Origin: Bipolaris cookei
Taxonomy: Eukaryota > Ascomycota > Dothideomycetes > Pleosporales > Pleosporaceae
Length of the DNA stretch: 64,000 nt
Direction: 5' to 3'
NCBI GenBank assembly: GCA_002286855.1
Contig: NRSV01000095.1
Coordinates: 333 to 64,332 of the forward strand
In this document: positions 35,364 to 45,724 of the stretch, piece by piece
Position numbering within the stretch: the stretch's first letter is position 1
Layout: each line of letters begins with the position of its first letter
Position numbers and translations under genes: made by a program
The notes under the pieces: model-generated
The model's input: only the letters and a program-made list of their open reading frames with translations
Told to the model about the DNA's origin: nothing
Database searches by the model: none

Positions 35364-36207
35364 TTTGGATGTGATTTGATGAAGAGAGAGGTGTGTTTTG
35401 TGGAAGGGCAAGTTTGAAAGAAAGCAATTGAAGAGTCGGTGAGAGAAGAGAAGAGAAGAAGAGGCAGAATGGTGGCTTGATGTAGGGTGAGAGCTGGACT
35501 ATGCACTTGTTCTGTTGGTCCCGCGCAGGTGGGGGTGGAGCACGGGCCACTAGCGGCGGGGTACCGGGCGGAGCATGGGACGCGCCTCACCTAAAGGCCA
35601 TCACGCCTAGTGCTTTCTAGGGCAGATTGCATCAAGTCCGCGACAGCCCTGGTTTCGCCAGGCGGATATGCAGTTTTGGTCAAGAACTATCTCAGGCGCG
35701 CATCAGTCATGCAGAACACAGCGCTTGAACACCCACATCCAAGCTGTACACATAATGCCTTCCCTACTGCTCCCAGCCACAAGTCACGCATATGATGTGC
35801 CTCGGTGCCACAGATCTTCGGAATAGGACGGAGCCTGCCAGAAAATGCAGGTACAAAGACACAGACCCGCGCATCGTTCAAATCTTTCAGCCAACAAGGA
35901 CCTCGGTCCTATCCAGCGCGCTACAGGTACCGGAATAGACCGGGGCCTCGTTGCTAACGTCATGGCAAACAAGCCTCGCTGCCTAAGCTGTTACGGGAGA
36001 AGCATCACATGTTTACGACAAGCTAATTGACTTTCCATTAAGTGATATTGTCTTATGACGCCTTTCATGATACCTAGCCATTCCGCGGCCGTGTGCCCAA
36101 ACACCGTACCTAAACGCCATATCCAAGATCAATTTAACAACAGCGCACAACCTGTCGTACCAGCATTGCGACTAGCCATCGCTGGGGGCCAGAGGCTCGG
36201 CCAACAA
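35364..36207. other. Intergenic region: MDH promoter and HAP5 3' side
   Basis: No gene is visible. Frames around 35610-36030 are short and motif-free. The MDH 5' leader just upstream of 35363 contains pyrimidine-rich stretches on the minus strand. Confidence 0.4.
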
Positions 36208-37352
36208 CTAGTTGTCCGCGTCCACGCGCTCGCCCTGAGCATCGTCATCAGCGTCAGCCTCGCCATACCGACCAAAGCTCTGTGGGTCGCCGGCATTGGG
36301 ATCTGGCCCACGCTGGCCAACTGCGTACATCTGAGGCTGCTGCCCCATGGCGCCGTATGGGCCATACGCATTGGGATCAAACATGCCCTGCTGCGCATAC
36401 ACGCTCGGGTCACCCTGCACAGGTCCCGGGTACATGGATGACTGTCGGTAGTCCTCTTGCTGGGCAAGGTGCTGGTTCATGCCGTAGTCGGGAGGAGCCA
36501 TTGGGTGCTGGGCGTGCACAGGCTGAGGCATGCCGCCGGGGGGAACCACTGCAGCCGACGATTGCACGGCCGCGTTTTGGCCCGCGCTTCTCTTGTGTGG
36601 ATGCGCCTCTTCACGAGGGACGATATCGATAAGAAAGTCAAACATGTCCGACTTGGACAGTGCAGAGGCAATGTCGGAACGCTGCAGAGTGCGACGCTTG
36701 TTCTCCTCGGCGTGGATCCACGCACGCATCGTGAGCTCCGTGATGAAGATGTCGCATCCCTTGGCAAATAGGATGGGCGCTTCGGCAGAGATCATCTTTA
36801 CCTCGGGATCCGCCTTCATGACCTTCTTGATGCGGGCGAGCGGGAGCTGGTGCAGCTTGTAGTCATGTTCGTCCGTCTCGAGCTTCGTTACTTGTTGCTG
36901 CCAGTACGTGTTGAGAATGTCGCGGTAGTTTCCCGTGAGGCCTTGGTTCACCTGCAAGTGTCAGCTACTGGGACCCGGGCGCTATAGGCGTTGGGTGCGT
37001 ACATTCTGCCAGGAACCGGTGAAGAGCTGCGGATCTGGAGCTTGGTTTTGCGCGGCAATCTGGACCAAATATCAGTGATGGGAAGTTCGGGAGAGCCATG
37101 GAGGCGCAAGAAAACATACAGCTGCGGATGCGCCTGGAGGATTGTGTTAGTACAAGCGGTCAACGGGGAATGCGCCGGCTGGAGCTGCATCGACGTACCA
37201 TAGTGACCGCCATTGGCAGGGTCATAGAGCGGATTGCCTTGCTGGCCGTCGTACTTTCGGGGCGCAGCAGTGGCCGGGCGCATCTTCTGCTGGCCATGGC
37301 CCTGGAGGTTGACTTGATCCATGGCGTGGGCTGTGTTGCGCAAGTGCGACAC
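36208..37352 (-). CDS. HAP5: CCAAT-binding factor subunit HAP5 / NF-YC
   Basis: Four exons, 37352-37199, 37133-37120 (14 nt), 37059-37003 and 36951-36208, sum to 322 residues; starting at the second ATG (37322, MDQVNLQGHGQQ) gives 312. The histone-fold core reads WQQQVTKLETDEHDYKLHQL, then LARIKKVMKADPEVKMISAE, then PILFAKGCDIFITELTMRAW and NKRRTLQRSDIASALSKSD. This is the NF-YC signature that pairs with HAP3 and recruits HAP2 to CCAAT boxes. The tail is rich in Gln, Pro, Gly and Tyr, and a glutamine-rich N-terminus carries QNQAPDPQLFTGSWQN. The complex works in the nucleus and regulates many metabolic genes. The 14-nt exon is needed to keep phase. Confidence 0.93.
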
Positions 37353-38562
37353 GGTGGGCTGGGTGCGCGTCTGTCAGGTGTCTGAAGACCGGACGGCGCA
37401 GGGAAATTAGGCGTGGAGAGCGGCTCTGTGCAGGAGAGGTATGCGCAGTGCCCAATGAGTCGTCAAGGGATTGGTATAGGCGCGTTGTGGGAGGAGGGCG
37501 CGGGTGTGATTGCGTCAAAGGTATGGTCTGAGTGGCCGGGAAAGGTGCAGAGAGATGGCGCGGGGAAGACGCGAATGCCTGTTTTTTGGGGCGAGAGGCG
37601 ATGCTGCGGGAGGCCTGGCATCGTGTATGAGCTTCCTTCTATTGCACAAACTCATCTCGACTCTCGATGTTGAACAAGAAACGCGACTGACCTGTGCTTG
37701 GGCCTGGCGAATCAAATTCCAGCCCGAGTATATCTTCGCGGAGTTGATGGTTGGTTGGTTGGTGGGTTTCCAACGGGTCGACGAACCACAACTAAGCAAG
37801 GGCCCCGACGTTACCCAGCTTCTCAAAGACCAGTGTTGTAGAGGGCAGCGAGTGGGTGCAACGATTAATTAATTACTTGACAGTAGTCCAAGAAGGCCGT
37901 TGAGGCGCGAGTTTGTCACGTAGCGACCGCGCTGTAGCGTCGTCTCGTCCACAGCTAGATGCTCGCCCCATTATCACTCGACCAAGCTTAATATACCCAT
38001 GTATGCGTGCTATCCATGTCGTACCGCGCCCGTCCGCAATGCCCAGAGCAGTGACAGCACAGGAGCGACGCCGTGTCTGCCGCCTCTATCACATTTGTGC
38101 CTCTTCAAGGCGCAATGCTCGGCCGCATCGTGACCGAGGCCCAGCGCCCTGATTGGCCCTCTGGCCAACGGGCTATGCCAGCGATGAGTTGTTCGTCCTC
38201 AGTTCTCTTCAATGCGCTATGATATGCACGCACGCGTCATGAGCCAATATGCCCAAGCTGACCGCGCACCAAGATCTCGACGGTTGCGGTGTTGTGCGTG
38301 ACTTGACGTGGCGGACGCGAGCAGCAGGGGCAGACATTCCCATGCACCAGGAAGCCCAATGCAGGCCATTGCCATCGACAGACTCTTGTATCACAAAATG
38401 CCCAACCAGCCTCGTAGCATGCACATACATAGTACATGGTTCGTCGGCGGCCATGCAAGGCATCTGACGCAAGCAGCTTAGCTTTGCCGACATGGCTCGT
38501 GCGCTCGACCTTTTCAAAAAGTTGTTCTCCAAATTTTCCATTCTCTCTCCGTCACCGCCAGC
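37353..38562. promoter_or_regulatory. Divergent intergenic region (HAP5 / FCF2)
   Basis: This is the 1.2 kb between the divergent starts of HAP5 and FCF2. Frames such as 37413-37673 and 37510-37872, and the antisense frame 38209-38760, have no motif and overlap each other. No specific site is recognised. Confidence 0.4.
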
Positions 38563-39462
38563 ATGGAGCTGCCAACGCACCAGCCGCTCGTCGACGACTC
38601 GGACGAGGATCTCTCCGATGAGCAGATCCAACAGCTTCTCAATGAGGCTTCTGAGCGCATGCGTGCAAAAGCTGCGCAGCCTGCAGCTAGGGCCGAAGCC
38701 CCATTCAAGCTTCCCAAACTGACGCCCGGCCATATCGCCGATACTTACGAAAAGACTCATGGCAACATTACTCGTCTAGATCATTCAAAGCTTGTCGACA
38801 AGAATCAAAAGGCCTTGGCTAATGGCATCAAGAAGATTGAGGACCCGCTGCAAGTCAAGAAGCAAAAGCAAGAGGTATGTCAAACCCCAGTCGTATCCCC
38901 ACGCCTTTGATGATATCTATCCCAAATGTTTTTGCTGAGCAGATTCGGGCGCCGTCTTGGTTGCCTTCCTGCGCTACTGAGGCACCATTAGTTCATAGTT
39001 ACACTGAGGCATCTCTTCACTACATGCTTTTTGCATTCAAGTTTGTCGGCCACAAAACGCTAACAGCTTGTTTAGGCGAAGAAGGCAACTGCTGGTTCAC
39101 AATGGTTCAACATGCCCAAGACCGACCTGACTCCAGAGTTGCGCCGAGACTTGCAACTCCTCAAGATGCGCAGCGTCCTCGATCCCAAGCGCCATTACAA
39201 AAAGGACAATTCCAAGAGCGATGTTCCTGCTTTCTCCCAAGTCGGCACAATTATTGAAGGCGCCACCGAGTTTTATAGCAGCCGTCTCAAGAACAAAGAC
39301 CGTAAGCAGACCATGCTCGAGGAAGTCATTGCCCAGGAGCAAGACAGTGGCCGCTTCAACCGAAAATACCAAGACATCCAGGCGACCAAGTCGAGCGGAA
39401 AGAAGGCCCACTACAAGGCTCTCAAAGCAAAGCGTAACAAGGGCAAGATTGTCAAGCCTTGA
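38563..39462 (+). CDS. FCF2: Fcf2-type pre-rRNA processing factor
   Basis: Exons 38563-38874 and 39076-39462 join in phase 0, giving 232 residues; the 201-bp intron is long for this window. The acidic N-terminus (VDDSDEDLSDEQIQQLLNEA) leads to a basic region. Exon 2 holds the Fcf2 domain: AGSQWFNMPKTDLTPELRRD followed by LQLLKMRSVLDPKRHYKKD, with F.VGTIIEGATEFYSSRL.NK.RK.T after it. It ends in a lysine-rich tail, KALKAKRNKGKIVKP. In yeast the protein acts in the nucleolus in early cleavages of the 35S pre-rRNA (sites A0-A2). A long minus-strand frame over exon 1 is a shadow. Confidence 0.93.
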
Positions 39463-39600
39463 CCACGTGGACAGAACTTCACGTGATAATTGTCAATATG
39501 GTTCTGTTTTCGGCAGTTCGAGGCTAGCTTTGTCTGGCTTGATATTTTCTAGCCCAGATCTGTCTCACCTGTCCCACGGAACTTCGTCCAAGACGCTCTT

Positions 39601-40844
39601 CTATTCCTCATCCAGGTCGGAAAGGACTTGCTTGACCAAAGCCTGCATGTCTTTGGCAGCCTCCCGTCCAGCCTCCAGTACCTCTTCGTGGTTTGCCTTG
39701 CCTTGGCTCAGATGTTCGGTCAGCTGCGCCCTGTTCATGTTCTGAATTGTGGAATCGTTTCCACAAGAGCCTGCTTCGAGGACAGCGACGTTTGTGACTA
39801 GACTGAATGCAAGGATGCGCATTCCTGCATGTCTGGCGACGATGATCTCTGGCACAGTCGACATACCAACGACATCAGCCCCTAGCATGCTCAGCATCCG
39901 GCACTCGGCGCGGGTCTCGTAACTGGGTGGATTAGCTCATGTCCGCCGCTGACATGTCAAGTAAGAATATTTTGAGAACATACGTTGGTCCCGCAACGAA
40001 TGCATATACACCTTCGTGTAGACGTCTCTGTTGCTGGTCAAGGCCTAGCTTGGCCCAAGCTTTGTGTGTTCTTCTCCTCAAATCGAGGTCGTAGGCATCT
40101 GATAATGGTGGAAATCGTACACCAAACTCATCAATGTTGGGGCCACGCAGCGGATGGAATCCAACGAGCCCAGCCATGTTGAGATGCTGAATAGTGTTAG
40201 GGTGAGTCTTGAGCTTTGCAATGACTTACGCACGTCATTTAGACACACAATGTCTCCCACGCGGTAAGTCTGGTTGAGACCACCAGCTGCGTTTGTGACT
40301 ACATGCCGTCATTAGCCGATCAGTCTAGCTCTCGCCTGGCACGTTCTATACCAATCATAGTTTCGACACCGAGCACCTTGCACACGCGGGTAGCAAATGT
40401 GACCAAGTCCATGGAGTGTCCTTCGTAGAAACTATCAATGTCAATATCAACCTTGTTCAAATGCTTTTCTTCTCATGTAGTGACCTACTGTGCGCGTCCA
40501 ACTAGAAGTGCGACTGGTATTTTCTGAGGCCCAATGTGACCAAAGACAAACTTGCCCGCATGGCCCTGAACTATGGACTTGTCAGCACCCCGCAGCATGA
40601 AGTTCAAGGGTCGCACCTTGTACACACCTGTGCTTTTAGGAAAGTTTGGAATTGTGCCATATGCCAACTCGACTTTGGGCTCTGGCTCGATAGTGTCGGC
40701 AAGCCCACCTAGGCCCGAACCGCACACAATGGCTACTTTTGGGTTTTGGAGCGTCTCGGGTAGTTGGGAGCGAACGTATTTGGCCGTCTCTGTGGCGCGG
40801 ACATAGGCGTTTGGCGCAGCAGCGGCATCTTGAGTGGACTCCAT
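39601..40844 (-). CDS. Purine nucleoside phosphorylase (inosine/guanosine type)
   Basis: Six exons, 40844-40628, 40570-40489, 40431-40352, 40298-40234, 40186-39984 and 39922-39601, sum to 322 residues. Motifs: VAIVCGSGLGGL (phosphate-site Ser), GHAGKFVFG, HFYEGHSMDL, VTNAAGGLN, and GMSTVPEIIVARHAG followed by VTNVAVLE. The enzyme splits inosine or guanosine with phosphate into base and ribose-1-phosphate (Pnp1-like, cytosolic purine salvage). The first intron (40571-40627, 57 bp) has no stop and is a multiple of three, so the unspliced message stays open with 19 extra residues between IPNFPKST and the conserved GHAG loop. The splice is preferred because it restores ST-VQGHAGK. An upstream ATG (40874) would add ten residues. 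Confidence 0.93.
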
Positions 40845-41102
40845 CTTGAGCAGTCGCAAAAAAAGTGAAGTCAAGGAGAATAAGTCTCAAAAACACAAAA
40901 GATAAACGGATCAACCGTGGCTAGGAAATAGTCTAGGAAGTACATGTGACATTATCAGAGGGAATGACTAGGGTGCACTAGGAAAGCGGCGGGCAATTCC
41001 GACGACTGCCAAGACTATAAGCGGAATCGCAACTAGCGCCATTGTCGGAGGAAGAAGTTGGACGGACGGTTGGACGTGGGTTAAGTTGCGACGACAGCGA
41101 CC

Positions 41103-42327
41103 ATGGCCGCGCCACGATGTATGCGCTCTTTTCTGGGGCCAGCAAAGAGGGCGAAGGTATGAATTGATTGGATTGTCAAACGCTGTTTGCGATGAACTGG
41201 CCCGCTGACTTGCAATGGAAAATAGATTTCACACGCCCCACGGCCATCGACCCAGACGTTTTCGCGGAACAAGAGCTCGAGAGCGGACGAGGACAATGAG
41301 CGGGACTCGAGAGAGGACAGAGATGTCAGGCTCATTGAGAAGCTGAAGATGGACCTGGAGAGCGGCGATATGCCGCTTGATGCTCGGCTGGAGGATATGG
41401 GTATCGATGTTGAGGAATTCAAGACGTATGGTGGCTTTCCATGAGAGAATGACTTTGAGAGAAATGAGGATTCTAACAAAGAGCGCAGTCTATATGCCAG
41501 CCAGCAAAAAGTCAACAAGCGCCAGCAGCAACGGGAACCCAAGACGCGCGAGGAAGCCCAGCGGCAATGGAAAGAACTACAAAATACACCCGACCACCTC
41601 GGACTTTTAAAAGTGTACAAGCGGGCTGGAGTAGAACCCATCAAACTCGCAAAGTACGTTCTTGTCACATCTCCAGCCTGATTTCTGTCATATACAGAAA
41701 AGACTAACACACCCAACCAGAGAAAAAGACATCACCCTCCCCACCGACACGCCCCCCCTCGACGCTAAAACCCAAGAAGCCCTCGACGCCCTCCGCACCC
41801 CCCTCAACGTCCGCGCCGTCCACCTCCGCCCCCTTCGGCGCACACCAGAATACGGCGTCCCAACCTGCGACCTCCAACTCCGCACCTACAACATCCGCAA
41901 CCTACTCCTCTTCTCCGACTTCGCCGTGCGCGCAGCATACTACATGGGCCTCTGCGCGCGCGGTCCCATCCCCCTGCCACGCATAACCGAGCGTTGGGTC
42001 GTACCACGATCAAACTTTATTTTCAAGAAGTCGCAGGAAAATTTTGAGCGGGTAACTATGCGAAGATTGATCCAGATTCAGGATGGGCACCCAGATGTGG
42101 TTAAAGCGTGGCTGGCGTTTTTGCAGAAGCATCAGTATCATGGGGTGGGGATGAAGGCGAATATTTGGGAGTATGAGGGGCTGGAAGGGGCGTTGGTGGC
42201 GGGGGAGAAGGTGAGAGAGGGGGATGTGAGTAGGAGGAGGGAAGGGACGGTGTTGGAGAAGGTTAGGGAGATACTTGGGAGGGAGGGGTTTAAGGAGGGT
42301 ATGAAGGGCGTGGAGATGAGGCCGTGA
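41103..42327 (+). CDS. RSM10: Mitochondrial ribosomal protein uS10m (Rsm10 type)
   Basis: Four exons, 41103-41156, 41226-41425, 41489-41653 and 41721-42327, sum to 341 residues. Exon 1 gives a basic leader, MAAPRCMRSFLGPAKRAK, continuing with Ser/Arg-rich sequence consistent with mitochondrial import. The S10 domain occupies exon 4: PEYGVPTCDLQLRTYNIRNL, then FSDFAVRAAYYMGLCARGPI, then PRITERWVVPRSNFIFKKSQ and ENFERVTMRRLIQIQDG. The sequence WLAFLQKHQYHGVGMKANIWEYEGL follows. The protein belongs to the head of the small mitoribosomal subunit. The N-terminal extension (residues about 20-140) with charged coil-like sequence is fungal-specific in style. Confidence 0.92.
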
Positions 42328-42461
42328 GTATTGTAGGAATTTGTATGTACGACTACTTGTCACATGTGTGTACTATTGAAAACAAAGAAAAAGGCCAAGG
42401 AACATTGAAAAATATTCCAAAGAAAAATGGAAGTCATTTACATTCATTATTTCATATAATC

Positions 42462-42480
42462 TCCCCCCCCCCCCTCCCCC
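42462..42480 (+). repeat. C-rich homopolymer tract
   Basis: A run of C interrupted by single T residues lies just outside the GH31 stop. It is probably length-variable. Confidence 0.8.
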
Positions 42481-42486
42481 ACCTTT

Positions 42487-45015
42487 TTAATCCACATCCT
42501 CCATCGCACTCCTATTCCCCTCACCCGCATACCTCTCATCCGCAAGCAACAACTCCAAAACCGCATCCAACAATTCCCTCGGCAGCCCCCTACCCTGCAG
42601 TGCCCTTACTTTATTAAGCACGGGCTCCGAGTTATTCACGCAATTCCAGATATCCCACTTGCGATCGAGCTCGATCCAGGATTTATCGATAATGTCCCAG
42701 ATGAGTGGGTTGGGGTCGAGGACATCCAAGGCCGGGGAAGGAGAGAGTTCGATATGGATGGTGTGGGATGTAGGCACCGCATCTGTGAGGGTAATGAGGG
42801 AGCCGTTGGGGACGTGAGAGATGGAATGGGCGAGTTGTTTTGCTGATTTACGGATGGAAGGGGAGGTAGTGATGCAGCGGATGGTAGCGTCGGTGGTTAG
42901 ATGGTGGGCTAAGAGACGAATTTTCCACGAGCGCGATTTGGGGATTGCGGTGTTGGATGGCGTCGTGGGGCCAATGGTGAGAACGCCGGTGGCGTGCTTG
43001 TACGTTATTGGTGTATGGGCGAAATGAACGGTGTCGTCTTCGTCGGCAGATGAATCGAGGTCTGAAGCGGAGATCATGGAGAAACCGCCGTCGTCGACAA
43101 GGTGGCCTTTTCCGTCGTCTTCGGCGAGAGTGAAGGAGCCGTCTGCGCCGACGACGACGAGGAGTTCGAGGCTTTCGGGGTTGGGGGACCCAGTTTTTGG
43201 GCGGGCGGCGGCGTCGAGGGGGATGATAGAGCCTTCTTTTGCGAGGACGGGAACGAGGTTGAGGGGCCGTTGGATGGTTAGTTCGCCAGCGCGGTTATAG
43301 ACGACGCCTGTGAAGATATCCACAAAACGGCCTTCTGGGAGCCAGATTTTAGCGGCGCCGAGATGCGTGATCTTGTCGCGGGGTTGGGTAATAGGTGCTA
43401 CGATGAGTTCGGTGCCGAAGCGAAACTGGTTGGGTACGTTGTAGGCTTCTTCGTTTTCGGGGTAGTCCCAGTACATGGGTTGTACGAGGGGCTCGTCGTC
43501 ACTTGCGCTTCGGGCGTTCATTGTGTACAGGTATGGGATGAGGCGGTGGCGGAATCGCAGCGTGTCTTCGACGATGCCACAGGCTTCAGCGTTGTAACGC
43601 CAGGGCTCGCGAGTGTTGAAAGGGTTGTTGTCACAGTGCAGGCGCAGAATGGGCGACCAGCAGCCAAGTTGTACCCAGCGCGTGTACAGCTCATCGTTCT
43701 TGTAACCATGTGTGTGTCCGCCAATGTCGTTACTCCACCACCCGTACCCAATGTTGGACGCTGTAGCCGTAAACTCGGGCTGGAAGTGCAAGCTTTCCCA
43801 GGTAATGATTGCATCGCCTGAGAAGCCGACCTGGTAGCGCTGAGCACCTGGACCGCCGAAACGAGAAAGGATTAAGGGACGCTGGGAGCCGCGGCCGCTG
43901 TCGAGAAAATGGAAGTGGTTGAGCACCCACAGCGGGTCGACGCCAGGAATCTTGGACGTATTACCCTGCTGCCAATCCACCCACCAAAAGTCCACACCCC
44001 GCTCTTCGTGCTCATGGTGCACAACATCAAAGTAGGCGTCCATGAACTTCTTATCCGTACAATCGAACTGAATCGTCTGCTTCGATGCCGGGTCGATTCC
44101 GAGATACTTTGCAACTCTTTCGTATTGCGCTTCAAACGGTCTGATACCGTCTGCAGGATGCAAGTTGAGTGTCAGTTTCATGCCACGGTCATGGAGATTC
44201 TTCATAAAGGCATCTGGGTCAGGGAAGAGCTTCTTGTTCCACGTGTATCCGGTCCAGCCATTGTAACCACCTGGGATATCCCACACCAGATGCCAGTCCA
44301 TGTCAACCACGGCCACATTCATGGGCACGTCATCTTTGTCAAAATGATCGTGCAGATCGAGGTATTCCTTGGCCGTGTATGCATGGTATCGACTCCACCA
44401 GTTGCCCAGGGCGTACCGTGGTAGCAGAGGCTGACTACCAGAGACAGCATAGTATGCGCGCATAGCCTCGCGATAGTCGTGGCCATACATGAAGATGTAC
44501 TGGTCGGTCCTATCGCCACTCTTGCGGCCTGCGATCCAGCCATTGTCCTCGAAGAGCATCGACTTGGTGTCATCCAAGAGTGCCATGCCCTCCCTGGACA
44601 GCACGCCTGGACCCAGCCTTGCACGGCCATTGACGCCATCCAGTGTGCGCGTAGTGCCGCCCAAGTTAGAGAGTTGCTGGCCATATGTCCACGTGCCCGT
44701 CACAGAGCCCTTGAGATGTATCTTGAGGCCCTCGGGGCTGAACTTCTTCTTGTCGTAGACGACATGGAAGCGTTTTGTGACGATTTCGATTCCGTGGCCC
44801 CTGTCCCAGACGTAAAAGTCGGGTACAGCCAGTCTGCGGTTGAGGGCAAAGGTGCTGGCGCGGTCTTCGAAGTGGCCGTCGTCTGCCCACTCGAAGCGGA
44901 GCAGACCATCGGTGAGGATTGTGAAGCGGTACTTGTCGCCAGCGACAATGGCATCAGGGTGCGCGATCGGGCGCGTCTTGAAGTCGTAGCGCGCTTTGGT
45001 CTTGGTCATGGTCAT
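42487..45015 (-). CDS. GH31 family alpha-glucosidase-like enzyme, intracellular
   Basis: A single exon of 842 residues starting MTMTKTKARYDFKTRP, with no signal peptide. An N-terminal beta domain is followed by a TIM barrel with PRYALGNWWSRYHAY, NVAVVDMDWHLVWD, DFWWVDWQQG, SRFGGPGAQRYQVGFSGD, and GYGWWSNDIGGHTHG. In GH31 the nucleophile is usually the Asp of a W-x-D-M-N-E motif; here it would be the Asp of WWVDWQQG, and the acid/base the Asp of FSGD. This motif variant defines a fungal/bacterial subgroup. It likely removes alpha-linked glucose from maltose-like or other small substrates in the cytosol. The C-terminal about 130 residues carry a helical tail. Exact specificity is not readable. 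A C-rich tract lies about 10-25 bp beyond the stop. Confidence 0.9.
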   Translation of the reverse strand: MTMTKTKARYDFKTRPIAHPDAIVAGDKYRFTILTDGLLRFEWADDGHFEDRASTFALNRRLAVPDFYVWDRGHGIEIVTKRFHVVYDKKKFSPEGLKIHLKGSVTGTWTYGQQLSNLGGTTRTLDGVNGRARLGPGVLSREGMALLDDTKSMLFEDNGWIAGRKSGDRTDQYIFMYGHDYREAMRAYYAVSGSQPLLPRYALGNWWSRYHAYTAKEYLDLHDHFDKDDVPMNVAVVDMDWHLVWDIPGGYNGWTGYTWNKKLFPDPDAFMKNLHDRGMKLTLNLHPADGIRPFEAQYERVAKYLGIDPASKQTIQFDCTDKKFMDAYFDVVHHEHEERGVDFWWVDWQQGNTSKIPGVDPLWVLNHFHFLDSGRGSQRPLILSRFGGPGAQRYQVGFSGDAIITWESLHFQPEFTATASNIGYGWWSNDIGGHTHGYKNDELYTRWVQLGCWSPILRLHCDNNPFNTREPWRYNAEACGIVEDTLRFRHRLIPYLYTMNARSASDDEPLVQPMYWDYPENEEAYNVPNQFRFGTELIVAPITQPRDKITHLGAAKIWLPEGRFVDIFTGVVYNRAGELTIQRPLNLVPVLAKEGSIIPLDAAARPKTGSPNPESLELLVVVGADGSFTLAEDDGKGHLVDDGGFSMISASDLDSSADEDDTVHFAHTPITYKHATGVLTIGPTTPSNTAIPKSRSWKIRLLAHHLTTDATIRCITTSPSIRKSAKQLAHSISHVPNGSLITLTDAVPTSHTIHIELSPSPALDVLDPNPLIWDIIDKSWIELDRKWDIWNCVNNSEPVLNKVRALQGRGLPRELLDAVLELLLADERYAGEGNRSAMEDVD

Positions 45016-45724
45016 GGCTTGTGGAGAGCAGGCAGAGCAATGTCAGGCAGACCGGCAAGCTGGCGGAGGAAGCATCTTAAGCAGAATCCGGGGAAAGCAA
45101 AGCTCGGACGGCATGGGCTTGGTCAAGGGAGTCGATGCGCATGACCTCGGCGGGTTTATTGGTGACGAGTGCCAGGACCGGCGAGCCCCCTGCACGGCAA
45201 GTCAGGCGACGACCTATAGTCGGTCCTCTCTGCTCCTGGGCTATGCACACACGACTCCATCGTGAACGCCTGGGGAAAGGCGGTGAAGTCGAACGTGCTA
45301 CGAAATAGGTGTGAGGACGAGCCGCGTGCTAGCCGTCATTGGAGGCCCGTCAAGGCGATGGTCGTGCAACCATCCACCTAGCTATGCTGCAGGGCAGCTG
45401 CAAGGAATCGCACCAGAAGACCGGCGCCATTGCACTGCATGCCCACACCCATGCTTGTACCATGGTTCTCTTCAAGCCAAATACCGGTACAAATGTCATG
45501 TCAACTGCCTTGACCAAAATAAAAATTCTACGTTTTGATTCTGTCCTTCCACGAGGATCGACAATGCTTACTACATTCATGGCCCCACCCCCGCACATAC
45601 CCATTAGGTTTACATCCCACTCAGACAGGATACACGTGTGAAAGAAGGAAACCATAGTACCAGATACTTGTCATGTCCACCTTACCCTGCTCATCATCGA
45701 CAGCGCCCTTCAACGCCCTCGCTC
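45016..45724. other. Intergenic region: GH31 promoter and trehalose phosphorylase 3' side
   Basis: No gene is visible. Frames such as 45311-45538 and 45339-45641 lack motifs. The frame 44479-45144 on the plus strand is antisense to GH31. Confidence 0.4.

Noticed and set aside
38209..38760. Minus-strand frame of 183 codons over the start of FCF2
   Set aside because: It is antisense to a well-conserved coding exon, with no motif of its own.
44479..45144. Plus-strand frame of 221 codons over the GH31 start
   Set aside because: Antisense shadow of a GC-rich coding region.
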